Of a stretch of 64,000 nucleotides of DNA, positions 24,101-38,509 are shown piece after piece (position 1 is the stretch's first letter; the number at the start of each line of letters is the position of its first letter). The stretch is from Lactuca virosa (lineage: Eukaryota; Streptophyta; Magnoliopsida; Asterales; Asteraceae), in NCBI GenBank assembly GCA_928212115.1, contig CAKMRJ010005745.1, forward strand, positions 80,609,824 through 80,673,823, written 5' to 3'. The notes under the pieces were generated by a model that saw nothing but the letters and a program-made list of their open reading frames with translations, had not been told where the DNA came from and did no database searches. Both the position numbers and the translations under genes were made by a program.

Positions 24101-24158
24101 CTTTCAGCATGTCAGTTAGTTTCTGTAACACCACAGATACTACTGCCTCTACTACCAT
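21135..24158 (-). CDS. CC-NB-LRR disease resistance protein (NLR, Rx-type)
   Basis: Intact single-exon gene of 1,007 codons for an intracellular immune receptor that senses pathogen effectors and acts as a nucleotide-dependent switch. An Rx-like coiled coil spans residues 1-130. The NB-ARC has P-loop GQRGIGKTTLA (242-252), kinase 2 LVIFDGLS (320-327), RNBS-B GSKLLLTCL (345-353), GLPRNIVL (407-414), RNBS-D CLLYSVLFPKGFDI (455-468) and an MHD-type VLHD (528-531). LRRs run from about 680 to the end. The start is the ATG at 24158; the frame upstream opens only with GTG at 24194. Oddities: kinase 2 has G where LVLDDVW has its second Asp, RNBS-B has TC for TT, and the linker carries two copies of a FSY-EE-GLKE-like motif (179-195, 206-220). 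The frame is unbroken, so it is probably functional or only recently lost. Confidence 0.93.
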   Translation of the reverse strand: MVVEAVVSVVLQKLTDMLKGHSQTQNKVIVYDVQEIIKSLNSLRKLMISTMKINQQPEEYLDAVYNIEDGIEKFTLIVACRRDVFGFLTNHIFFFNNLKSCYNIHQKVKKITTQLMYLRDHQPHLRTPIKEVSNEEKDDKETVGENHRTVKNHTPAQGSSYTSETQETNHVGYMDELSFSYSCNEEEIQIVGVKERFQQRRRISSFSYKEEDLGIFGLKEDVDTLVDHLTNNSTEHVVSIIGQRGIGKTTLARIIYKNKDIKRHFQFCAWVSVLEKYSTKDILLNLFKATQSITDQPINMDDEKAVKLKLSSYLKNKRYLVIFDGLSTCNNLEVLKETLPDEKNGSKLLLTCLQTMETPQMKIVSHRMMPLTEDDSWNMFRKKIGKEQTWALVPEKSKLAILQSCKGLPRNIVLLAGFFSMKDPSSWSQVFCCEQNSVDILSLCFNDLSDHLKVCLLYSVLFPKGFDIQVRRLLRLWLAEGFVKQNSTKVFPEDIAETYFEELVNRNMIQISKLRSDNSPRRCRVVGVLHDYLFPKAQETNLFHNYRKLVNSERVDFPNVRRIVEYDSPEREQGNDRREIIGKENVAYSSSSNYFSSFTSNENKTGNQYVIEMSSPSSPQKSQPKSSLFNPSHLRSYTSFNHQKTDYMHAQRIGNLLGHIISEGFGLLRVLDLEGVYKPILPENLGNLCNLRYLGLRSTYLDTLPSSVGELTHLETLDLKHTCIDELPCSIWRLKKLYHLNLNEMCLNMHPKYSSLRLWTLWGLSLDEKVPIKDGLDRLNDLRELGITFQLSSNQDDLMEWISKLTELRSLRLRSKDSLGRPSKLMFKSMSDLGQLSHLNLLGNLEKLPDLNEFPPTLKVLTLSISLLKQDPMQTLGQLPCLTVLRLLGQSYIGKEMVSHKGGFSKLRVLKMWMLKELESWFVEEGSMQSLKHLDIRCCDKLRNIPTRLLQQQQLEHLVLTGMPHIFTTEVERMKSDHTSITINNWKFAPLPVSFLYKLFSIFASWV

Positions 24159-24235
24159 TGGATAAGATCTCTCTCTATTGTGGACTAGGAGCACGGTAGT
24201 TATGGAGTTGTGATACCAGGAAAGGTTTCTTGACC

Positions 24236-24243
24236 CTTTTATA
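24236..24243 (-). promoter_or_regulatory. TATA box of the NLR gene
   Basis: TATAAAAG on the minus strand about 80 bp upstream of the ATG at 24158, in a pyrimidine/purine context normal for plant core promoters. It predicts transcription starting near 24205-24212 and a short leader. Confidence 0.7.
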
Positions 24244-24249
24244 CAAGTT

Positions 24250-24711
24250 TACGCCTCAACTATTCTTTGTGTTTGGCCCACCAGCCTACCCACAATGATC
24301 AATTTGTTTCATGGGTTCTTATTTGCTGATCGAGGAAATTGCATATGAGTTTCTGTTTATTGATCTGTAGGAACTAAGAGGAAGTTTACCAGGAGATCTT
24401 TTCGTTTGTTTTTATACATGTAACTTCAGTTAAGGTGATAAGAAAAGGAACGTTTATGTGTATTCACACATTTCACACTTGACACTCGAAAAGGACATAG
24501 AAAATAAAAAAGAGAGGAGAATTTGATTGGCGTGTCAAGCACCGTTGTCAATATTTGAAGCTACAAGTAAATTTCTGTTTCTTTACGACTAAGCTATAAT
24601 CAAGGTTAATAGAAAGAAGTTTACAGGGAAGTTACGAGGAGACATACTTTTTGCTTTTTCTTTGAAACACCAAACAACTAAAGTCTATTTGTTCGATTAC
24701 GACAAAATTAA
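24250..24711. other. Upstream region of the NLR gene
   Basis: Non-coding, AT-rich. Presumably holds NLR promoter elements; none besides the TATA box can be assigned by eye. Confidence 0.5.
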
Positions 24712-24770
24712 ATAAATAGTCCTATGGTTTACCAAATGTTACCAAATAGTCCTATGGTTTACCAAATGTT
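24712..24770. repeat. Short tandem repeat (about 26 bp x 2)
   Basis: Two copies of AAATAGTCCTATGGTTTACC followed by AAATGTTAC, back to back. Of no evident function. Confidence 0.85.
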
Positions 24771-24838
24771 ACATTAATGTTTTTTTTGACAAATATGATC
24801 ATTGTGGTTTCTAAACTTAATAACATAATGATCTTTGC

Positions 24839-24967
24839 ACCACCAAAAGGCTTTTAGTCCAGCGGTATCTGGTGTTCCCTTCTTGAGGTTGAGGGTTCAA
24901 GTCTCAATATGGACATAAGTGGATAGGAGTGGTTTAGTATTTATTTGTATTTGTCCTTAAAAAAAAG
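24839..24967 (+). mobile_element. tRNA-derived SINE
   Basis: About 129 bp with an RNA polymerase III A-box-like TTAGTCCAGCGGTAT and B-box-like GGGTTCAAGTC, about 35 bp apart, and an A-rich 3' end. The 15-bp CATAATGATCTTTGC is repeated exactly on both sides (24824-24838 and 24968-24982), the long target duplication left by LINE-driven insertion. No coding capacity, as expected. The orientation follows the boxes and the A tail. Confidence 0.87.
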
Positions 24968-25129
24968 CATAATGATCTTTGCGGTTTCTCAATCTTACAC
25001 GAATGGTCTTGATCTAAATAAAATGACTTTTTGACACTTCTTAAATTTATTTTATATTTTTTTAAACTAATTACAATTAAATAAAAAAAATAAAATAAAA
25101 CCACACACTCGATTGGGTTTTGATCCCCA

Positions 25130-25285
25130 CATCCCCAACGATAATATACTTAATCTCAAGTTAAGAACTACCAACACTAATGGTCCCTTTATTTCTCCAC
25201 TTCAAGACCTCGACGATAATATACTTAATCTCAAGTCAAGAACCACCAACACTAATGGTCCCTTTATTTCTCCACTTCAAGACCC
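25130..25285 (+). repeat. Tandem repeat of about 72 bp x 2 with open frame
   Basis: Two copies of a unit with GATAATATACTTAATCTCAA and ending CTCCACTTCAAGACC. An open frame of 80 codons crosses both in phase and reads NILNLK and TTNTNGPFISPLQD twice. No known family is recognised. It may be a gene relic or chance. Confidence 0.7.
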
Positions 25286-25398
25286 ACCATTATGTCCGGT
25301 AGAGATTGAAACCATAACTAAGTTCTTTGATGCATCACAAGGATCCGGTAAATGATTCCGTTAGAGATCCATGGTAGCTATTTTGGTTAACAAACCAC

Positions 25399-25433
<35 letters not shown>
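25399..25433. repeat. (AAT)n microsatellite
   Basis: About eleven uninterrupted AAT units. Confidence 0.95.
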
Positions 25434-25435
<2 letters not shown>

Positions 25436-27111
25436 CAGACCCTATCGAGGTTAGTAGTAGCTATTTTGATTTACAGGCCACACAAAAAAAAGACCGTATC
25501 CACAGAGAAAGGGGATGCACCTATGGGTTAGGGCCTTAGGGGGTGTTTATAATGAAATCATCGCGTGGGTTATTTTCTCGATTTGGGGCGTGATGTTGTA
25601 GTGCGACAGTGATGAAAGAAAATATCGCATAGACCCACATGACTACTCTTTAAAGAGAGATTGAACTACCCACTATATATCAGTATGATGTCGCGCCCAC
25701 TCTCATGTAGTCAAATCCTAGTATGGTTTGAAGGCTATCGATCTGCGGTATTATGCTGTGTTTCTGTAATTCAGTTTAAAAGCAATTGGCATGTAGTTTG
25801 TTCATTCTATGACTATAGAAATGCCCTAATCTCCAAACCCTAATCTAATATCCTTTTCTTGAACTAGTATTGTTGAACTTATCAGGCTTAACCATCTTAG
25901 AGTGAGAGTTTGAGACCTACCGATGATTGACAACAAAGAATATAGAATTTAGGGATGCGATTTTAGATTTCTGGTGAAAAAGAAGTCTAAGGGATGTGAG
26001 TGGGTGGGGGTTGTATGTGTGTAGGATGGGATGGGTAAGGGTGATATCTTATTATTTTTATTTGTAATTGATATAGTAAAAAAAATGATAAAATAAATTA
26101 TTTATACTACTAATCATGGTGTGTGGATAACCACCTGAAAGATCTTAGCCCTTAAATGCTTCAACTTTAATTCTGATTGTAATAACTCGCTATTTACGGC
26201 TAAGCAGAGTTTAGTTCCTCAACCATCTGCCCCCATCTCCCACATTCCACAAATGGCGATTAACCTGCAACTCTTCCTTCTTCTCCCCATGTTCTCTCCA
26301 CCACATTCCTTAAATCCTAGATCAATTACGTAACCTCCTTTCCCACCATTTTTGTGCTTTCATCCTCACAATCGATAGTCGGTTGTTGTCTCCTCCCATG
26401 GCCGTTATAATTCCATATTTACATGTGTTTTTTTTTTCCGGTTGCAGATGCTCCACTGATCTCACTACTTCGTCTTCAACCTCCCACTACATCTTCAACC
26501 CCCCACTTCTGTCTTGCTTCTCCTCCTTCCCTTATGAAGGTCGCAACTTCTTGCTCATGCCGGACAACTGCCCATGTTTCCCTAATTCTATCAGTTTCTT
26601 CAAGAACTGCAATCAGTTTTATTCAACAACTACACCACACAAATCCATGATTGATAGAAATCAGACATTTTTCCTTAACTGTCCCGTCTATATAAGTCTT
26701 TGATTGACTGTAAATGTTTAAAGTTTCTATCAATTGCTTCAATTGCTTCCTTCTTCTTAAAATTTCTTATTCCAACAAATGTGTCCTCTGATCTAATTTG
26801 GAATAAGAGATTCAACTGTTTGTTCGTCTTCTTCTCCAACCCACTCCAAGTTAGGTTCGCCATCCCCTCTATCAATGGAGGATTCATTTTCATTAAAAAG
26901 AGCATCCATAATCTCGATTTCAGCCCGAATGGAACTTACAAAATTCATCTCCAGGTAAATTTCCTACTTCACAAACCACCATCGCAACCCTAATACTGAT
27001 TATTTCATTATCTTCACCCATTGAAACCATAAAAGTAATTTGGGAGAAATTGAAAGGAACAAAGGTGGAAAAACATTCAGTTTAATTTGTGAGTAATTCC
27101 TACCTCCTTTC
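25434..27111. other. Intergenic sequence without recognised genes
   Basis: Read in all frames. The longest open frames (for example 26383-26703 on plus) show no known motif and low-complexity Ser/Pro/Phe content. No transposon ends or RNA genes were recognised. Confidence 0.5.
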
Positions 27112-27386
27112 TGTTAGGGTGCAAAGTTCTCATCGGATGTGGCTGACCGGCCCTCTTGTATGTGTAAATGGGTTGAGTCTTTCCTATAAATAGGAAGTGA
27201 TTGACTCCAATTAGGTAAGACCCATTTTGAGAGTTAGTTTAGTAAGAGAAATAACAAAACCCACTTGTACTCTTACTATTCTAATGGAGCTTAAATGATT
27301 TTATTTACTCCTTGTGTTCTTGATGTTTGTATGATTCACTAGATCTTTACTATTCCGCATATGTCATCATAATCTGGGTTACTACA
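27112..27386 (+). repeat. Short LTR-like sequence with TATA box
   Basis: 275 bp from TGTTAG to ACTACA with a TATA box CCTATAAATAGG at about 27184. It is followed two bases later by TGGTATAAGAGT (27389-27400), a degenerate match to the initiator Met tRNA primer site. This looks like the 5' LTR of a small or decayed LTR element. No second copy was found in the window, so the 3' end may be lost. Confidence 0.45.
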
Positions 27387-27400
27387 ATTGGTATAAGAGT

Positions 27401-31450
<4,050 letters not shown>

Positions 31451-31544
<94 letters not shown>
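31451..31544. repeat. (AT)n microsatellite
   Basis: About 45 AT units between the right end of the inverted-repeat element and the Gyp-D LTR. The Ile/Tyr open frame across it is an artefact. Confidence 0.95.
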
Positions 31545-34455
31545 TGTCACAAGGGATCAATCCCATATGCAAGTTGGTCTTCAAGTCAAACCATTATCAA
31601 GGCACTCCATGAATAACTTTGCACCCCAACACTTTCACATTTCTTTAAATGGCTACCAATTTAGGTAAGTTTTATCAGAGTTATGCTTTTTATATATTTT
31701 TTTTCTTATTGTATGCTAATTCATGATCAATTATTTGACATGATTTCTAATTGATTAATTGGAGTTAACATTGAGAATGTCGAAGAATCTAAATGTCAAG
31801 TTTTCTCATAATCGACATATGTATATAATGTAAAACCAAACTCCAACTCTCAGTTCAATTACTTTTTTGTTTCAGCCATCTATGTCTTCTTTCTTCTATT
31901 CTTTTGTAATGTGTTTTTTTTTTCATTTTTCTACATTAGTATGTGAATCTTTATGAAAATCAATGTTTTCTTCATCATTATAAATAATTAAACTGATTTT
32001 TAATTCGATAATATGCTTATTGAAGGGGAAGCTGGCCCAATTGTTAAAAAGTAAAAGTTTTAGGAATCTGTGTATCACTATTTGTGTTTGTGTATCTCTG
32101 TATGACTATTTATATCATGTACTAAAGCTTCAATAAAGGTGAACTAGGTAAAGTGACAAGAGATAATATAACTACTATTTATTTACACAATAAGTATTTC
32201 AATTTGCATTTTTTAAATAATTATTGGATGTATGCTTGTACAACCCTATAACAAGTACTATTTTTTTTAGTTTTGTAGAGGTTTAGGGATCGCTTGATAC
32301 ATGAGATGGCCTACAAATATAATAAAGGAAATGATTACATCATAACCTGTCATTGGAGCGACAAGAGATGAAGCTTTTTTTTTCCTATACTTTGTTCATG
32401 AGTTATGACAATGTTAGATCCTCGACACTTTCTTTATTTAATGAAGATTATGGTTGATCTTACTGAAAAACATAACTGTTTCTTCATTTTGTTTAATAAA
32501 GGCCCAATAAACATGTATTTGAGTATAACTGGCCCAATAAGCATGTAATGAGTATAACAAGCCCAATAAGCATATATGAGTATCACAAGCCCAATAAGCA
32601 TGTTATGGGTGTGTCAAGCCCAATTCGAGTAAAAATGTCGTAAAGAGCCCATTTATTATGAAAATGATCGTTTTAGTCCGATTTGTGCTAAAAATGACAT
32701 GAACGACCCACTTTTCTTATAAATGACCTTTTTGGCCCAAGTAATCGAGATTTTTCAATAAAGACCCACTTTTGTCAAAATTTAATAACTTGGCCCACTA
32801 AAGCCAAAAATTTACAATAAAGGCCCATTTTCATTTCAAATGACATTTTAAGCCCAATAAAACCGAAAGTTTGTAAATAAGGCCCATTTTTGATAAAAAT
32901 GACATTTTAAGTCCATTAAGGCCAAAAATTACATTTTAAGCCCATGAAACCGTGAAGGCCAAAAATAAGTCCATTTTGTCAAAAATAACACTTTTGATCT
33001 CTACAAAATCGTGAATGTCATAAAAACCCATTTTTATCCAAAAATGACTCTTTTGGTCCTCTCAAAACCGTGAGTTATCATAAAAGGCTCACTTTTTGTT
33101 TATTTGTCAAATATGGCCCCTCATTAGGTTTTCTTTAGTTTTCAAGTACCCTTTAACATGTTTTATCTTTTCAACAACATAATGAGTTACATAAAGTAAC
33201 TTTCTTTTCTAAGATCTTCAAGACTTGGAAATATATCAAGTTTATGAGGGTTTAACATAGATTCATAACATATTTGCACAACACATCATGAAAATACACA
33301 CAAGCATGCATAAATACTTAGATCTAACACAAAACCAACTTGTATTCTCCCCCAAAACATAGTAAAACTGAAAACAAGGGGGTATGAAGCTCACCTTGGG
33401 GGATGGATCGGTTTTGATGAAGAAATGAAAGAAGGTGGAGGTGTTTTCGGCCTTGGATGCTTCCTTAGGAAGATCTTCGAAAACAAGATGATTCTAGGAG
33501 CATAAACATGAGAATGATGTTGTTTTGAGGAAAGATCTTAGCATAGATGGAGTTAATCAACTTAAGTGTGAAGTAACTTACCTAGTATGTGAGTTTGAAG
33601 AACCTTCTTGAGCACACACACACATACACACTCATAAAAATTGAAGGGAAGGGATGAGGGAATTTCCTCTAAATTTGAGAGAGAGTGAGGGAGTTGTAAG
33701 TGAGTTTGGAGTGAAAAGTGAAAGTGGTGGGGGTTAGGATCTTTGGCCGAGAATTAAGAAGAGAAGAGAGAGATAGAAGTTCAGGTCTTTACTTAATGGT
33801 TAATCACTATTGATCTAGATATTTGGTGGACATTTTTAATGGATGTCCTCCATGTAAAAAGTATGTGGCACCATTAGAATTAATACAACTTTTCTTTTAA
33901 CATATATTGAGCCGAGAATTAGAGAGGGAAGGAAAGAAAAAGACATTGGGCTTAAATTTATGTGTAATTGATATTGTATTGAACCATTAGGGATTTTCGA
34001 TCCATGTGGGCCCACATATGAGTTTACGACCCAAAAGAGTAAAAGGGATGGGTTTTCGGCCCAATGAGATTAAATAAGTGATTTTTGGCCCAATAAGGCC
34101 CATGAAGAGTCTTATGGCCCAAAATACTATTGCTTAATGAATGTGGGTCCAGTTAGGGCCCAAATAAGGGTTTCTGGCCCAAAAGAACCAAGTTGATGGG
34201 TTACTGGGCCATTAGGCCCAATAAGAGAATTTATGGTCCAATAAGAGGTTTGAACCGAGAAGTTAGGGTTTCAAGCTCATGGTTGGGTGAATGCAGCGTA
34301 ATGAATTAGGTTTAGAGCTTGCAAGATGAGTTTTGATTTGAATTGTCGTTTTTGAATGATTAAAATGTGTAACCTCATATTTAGGGTTACAAGATATCTC
34401 AAAGGTTAATTACACCTGGACATAATTTCCTAGCCTTAAAATACTAGTTGTGACA
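31545..34455 (-). repeat. Gyp-D 3' LTR (2.9 kb)
   Basis: The plus strand reads TGTCACAAGG at the left end and GTTGTGACA at the right, so the LTR has matching inverted termini. It lies directly downstream (minus) of the Gyp-D pol end and polypurine tract. It is dense in GCCCA/TGGGC words, mostly as GGCCCAATAAG or AAGCCCA, in two blocks (32030-33130, 33900-34270) spaced tens of bases apart. No gene is seen. Its length resembles that inferred for the Gyp-A LTR (about 2.9 kb). Confidence 0.8.
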
Positions 34456-36035
34456 TCATCCCCCCGTTAGAGGGAATTTCGTCCCGAAATTCATTTGAAA
34501 GTTGATCTTAAGAGCTAGAGAAAAGGTAAGGGTACTTTTGCATCATTTGATCTTCGCGTTCCCATGTGAATTTCGGTACGCGCTTTGCATTCCATCAAGT
34601 CTTCACAATCGGAATGCGACTTTGTTTTGTATGCTTCACTTCCCTGTCCATGATTTCAACTGGTTCTTTGATGAACAGGAGGTTCTCGTTCACTTCGATT
34701 TCATCCAAGGGAATAACGAGGGTTTCATCTGATAGGCACTTTTTCAGGTTTGACACGTGGAACACGGGGTGTATGTTGCCGAGCTTCGTGGGTAGCTGCG
34801 ACTTATAGGCCTCTAATATTGTCATTCGATATCCAGGTACATCTTATCAGAACCCGGATGGACGGAGTATCGCGTCTTGTGTACTTCGTTCATGATCAAA
34901 TCTCTGAATCCTCCAATTTTTGGAATCCAGATTCGACTCACGAAATAGTAAGCTCCGTCTTCTTTGACTTCAAGATTCTTATCCATTCCACGCAGTGCTT
35001 CATTCACGACATTCTCCGGCTTCAATGCCTCCAAAACCTGACGTAGGTGCTGACCGTGTTCTTTCTTGTTTCGAGAGTAGACGAGTATGCCATCGATGAA
35101 ATCAATTACAAAGTTGTCTAGAAATGGGCGGCAAACTCGGTTCATGAGGTCCATAAATGTTGCGGGAGCAGGCGTCTGACCGAAAAGCATAACAACGAAT
35201 TCATAATGGCCATACCGAGTTCAGAAAGCAGTTTCGGGGAAATCTTCATCCCAGACTCGGAGCTGATGATAACCGGGCCTTAGATCTATTTTGGAAAAAT
35301 AACTGGCTCCTTGAAGCTGATCGAATAGATCATCAATCCGAGGGAGTGGGTATCGGTTCTTTATGATGAGCTTGTTCAACTCCCGATAGTCAATGCACAT
35401 TCTGAAGGATCCGTCCTTCTTTTTGACAAACAGGACCGGAGCCTCCCTGGGTGAGAAACTCGGCCTTATGAATCCCTTCTCCAGAAGTTCGCTTGATTCT
35501 TAGAGTTGGGTGAGGGGGATGTCGATTCGAAATAGGGAGATATCGATCCTTGATGATGGGTTTTCTTGACTCTTAGTGTTCAATTGCTCTATGAGCAATC
35601 CGCTTCTCCTCTTTACGAGTTAGACGGGTGTACTCTGGGGTTAGCGGTTTGGTTTGATAATTTCCTTACTTGTTAGGTCGTCCTATTGATCTGGCAATAT
35701 CCGCTTTTGCGTTGGTGCTAAGTGATATCGAGGGTTCGGTTACTGGAAGGGTTCCAAAAGTCGAGTCGATTCCAAACTCATCTTATCACAAGGGGAATGT
35801 TCCCAAAGGGGCTTCGAGATAATCTGGGGGGAGGTTATAAACCTCTTGGATTCCCTTGATGTCTTCTGTTTCTTTCTTCCCATCATTATTGTGGGGCTAG
35901 GAAGGTGTGTGGTATCTCTCGCCTTAGTGCTAGCATGCCTAGTTGCTAGAGATGGTTCAGGGATTTGCCGTTATGGTTGAAAGAATTTTTGTTAATCTAT
36001 TGGGTAAGACGGAAAGCCTCTTTGTAGTGCTTGAC
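34456..36035 (-). pseudogene. Gyp-D pol, collapsed by internal deletions
   Basis: Minus-strand gypsy pol. RT motifs (35190-35500) include a TGA in place of a likely CGA near 35222. The catalytic motif is FIDGILVYSR, with the second Asp replaced by Gly. RT then joins directly at VLEALKPEN to the integrase zinc-binding region (HPGSDKMYLD), so RNase H is deleted. After YLDIE it jumps with a frame change to HPVFHVSNLKKCL and the chromodomain-like end, so the integrase core is deleted. About 1 kb replaces about 2.7 kb. 35500-36035 is degenerate. It was cut at 36035 by insertion of the plus-strand Gyp-A. Confidence 0.88.
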
Positions 36036-38037
36036 TGTGACAACCGTCACTTTCTGGTCAAGTCAAAGTCAAATAAAGTCAACAAGTCAAACCGGTCAAC
36101 TCAATTAACCCTTGTATAATAGGGTTTACATTATGTTTACTATTGTACAACACACTATCTTAATGCAAAGTATCACTTAGAGTTTTCACATGTTCAGAAA
36201 ATCTAAACCCTAATCAGGGTAAGTGATGGATATACTCGATAAAACATTATTACATACCCTCCGGGGTCGTATAACACTCATAACGAGGCTTAATGGGGTT
36301 TACAAACCTTGCGTTGCGAAGCTAAACCCTCACAAAGGTCACAAGCATGGTCTCTCCCAAATCTCTCTCAAAATCCCTTTTAACTTTTTTAAATCACCCG
36401 GGGCATCCCGACCCTTAACTTAGTCAAAAATCACTCAAAACGAGGAGTTTATTTGAAAAACAGCCATAGAGAACCAAAACTAGCCTTAAGGACCGAACCC
36501 CTTAGAGCCGAACCCCATAGGACCGAAGCTACATAGAACTGAAACCTCTTAAGAACCGAACCTGCTTAAGGACCGAACTCACCTTTCGGTTCAGATTAGT
36601 CACTTCGGTTCGGATCAGGCCCCTTCGGACCGAAGCTTCGCCTGCTTTCAGTTCATTTCGCCTTTGCTTCCCACATAACACCTTCTCCTGTGAGCTTCTC
36701 GGACCAAACCTACTTTCGGTCCTCAGCAACATGAACCGAACCCTCGCAGATTCGCTTCTTTCTTCCCGGTTTTCGAGTATCTTCCAAGGTGTTTTGGTGA
36801 TTTGTGATTCCACTTGAGGCTTCCACACTATTGGGGCTAAGCTCTTAAAGCTTGAAGACATCAAGCTACATCAAAAGGTATGTCATCTAACTAGAACTTT
36901 GTAGTATAGGTGCTTCATAATATGCTAGTTAGGATGAAACCTTGGAATATTTAATATTTGCATGTATAATAGAGAAAACATAGATCCAAGGTTTATAGGG
37001 TTGCATGTACACCATAGGAGTGTTAGAATGCTCAAAACCCAACATGTATAACAATAAGTTTCTAAATGTTGAATGTATTTCTCGTTAGTTTAACATCATA
37101 AACAGAAATTAGTCATTCATGATAAGGGTTTTCATTCACTTCGAACATGTACAATAAACTATAATAGGTATAGTTTATGGATTTTACATTACAAACATAC
37201 TACATAAAAGGGGATTTACTTCCACCACAGAAAAGGTTTTACATTCAAACCACATGTAAACTCGTTAACGTAAATTGTGAGACATCTCTTCATTGTACTT
37301 TTAGAGTACGAGTTAAAATTCCTGTAAGTTATAACCAGAGTCTCTTGTAGGGAGAGCGTGATAATTGTATATAGATCTATATTGGGATTGACACCACACA
37401 CCTTGTTGTTAGCTACAGTGGGACCTGCAGGTCCACGGGTGACAAATGTCATAACAGTTCCGACGAAGGCGTCGCAGCAGGTCTACTCTGTCATAGTATG
37501 GTTATAGCGACTCACATAGGGAGATAACGACATATTTAAAGTTTACGGTAAATTCTACTTTAAAAAGGGGGTTTTATCTATTTAAAAATGCATACATCGT
37601 TACAAGTACGAAACACCCACATACATTCGGTCTTGGGATTTAAGACTACATAACATTTTATAAGGAAAATATTGGATTTTTCTTGAGTATACATTACATT
37701 TACAAACAAAGGTTTTCAAACTCTACATCCAAAAGCTTATGAACTCACCAACTTAATTGTTGACACTTTTTCAAAACTACTTGTATTCTCAGTAAATTAG
37801 TAAAACAGGTAACCCGCAGCTTTTGAGGATGAGACGCTAAGGCGTCAAACATTTCATTTTGTCACCATACTGTAATTGATTTTGAAACATGTAAACTCAT
37901 ACTATGATGTAACTTTCTCAATTATATTTATGGTGGTTGTATTTGCTTTGGTCACTATTATACTCGTTGTTATGATACTATACATGAAGTCCTCCATCCC
38001 CGGACGTTTCCGCCATCCTTGGTTCGGGGGTGTGACA
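36036..38037 (+). repeat. Gyp-A 5' LTR, rearranged
   Basis: Starts TGTGACAACCG and ends GGTGTGACA next to the primer site. Bases 36036-36779 match 54457-55200. Then 265 bp of Cop-1 LTR end (36780-37044) follow, then LTR sequence from TGTATAACAA (37045) to the end. About 1.15 kb of LTR present at 55205-56348 is missing here. The sequence after 37045 equals that after the Cop-1c insertion at 63973 as far as the window shows. Confidence 0.93.
36780..37044 (+). repeat. Cop-1 LTR end fragment in the Gyp-A 5' LTR
   Basis: Matches the last about 265 bp of the Cop-1c LTRs (56852-57116 and 63708-63972) and ends CCCAACA, followed by TGTAT, the same target bases that flank Cop-1c. The left joint to Gyp-A sequence (GAGTAT then CTTCCAAGG) lacks a target duplication, so a deletion fused the two. 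Confidence 0.92.
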
Positions 38038-38040
38038 GAT

Positions 38041-38052
38041 TGGTATCAGAGC
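38041..38052 (+). promoter_or_regulatory. Gyp-A primer-binding site
   Basis: TGGTATCAGAGC, complementary to the 3' end of initiator Met tRNA, three bases after the 5' LTR. Confidence 0.92.
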
Positions 38053-38495
38053 ATTGTTTATAGTGAACTTAGTATATGAAACCATATAAGATATACAAAC
38101 TATAAACACAATGGGACTAAGATTCTCTGACTAAATGTTTTCCCTACAATTATACTAAAAAAAAACATTATTTTTATGAAAAGTATAAGTACATACATGC
38201 ATGCCGGTATAGTGTCACGTCTAAGGAAAACGCGAAAGATAAAAAAATATATAGAGGAGTTGTGCACTAAGATTATGCCTTGGGACATGCAATCAAGACT
38301 GGGAGGAATATAGCCTGATCAACTATATTCGTCTGAGAAGTGACTAGCATATGCCGGGGGATAGTCATAGTGGGCAACAAGTCTATCAACCTACCAACAC
38401 CCATACAAGAATTGCTCTAAGAATCAAACAAAACGTTTAAAATACTATAGGAGTATTTTATGTTGCTTTAGCGCAATATTTCTAGATTCATATAT
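38053..38495 (+). other. Gyp-A 5' leader before the CACTA
   Basis: Untranslated leader, AT-rich, no frame of interest. It ends in TAT (38493-38495), duplicated by the CACTA insertion; the leader resumes at 48476. Confidence 0.75.
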
Positions 38496-38509
38496 CACTA
38501 CAAGATAAA

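Noticed and set aside
24159..24194. Upstream extension of the NLR by 12 codons
   Set aside because: The extension opens with GTG, lies between the TATA box and the first ATG, and the ATG at 24158 starts the usual coiled-coil sequence.
26383..26703. Secreted-peptide-like open frame
   Set aside because: Hydrophobic start and Ser-rich content look suggestive, but there is no family match, no promoter signal and no splice pattern.
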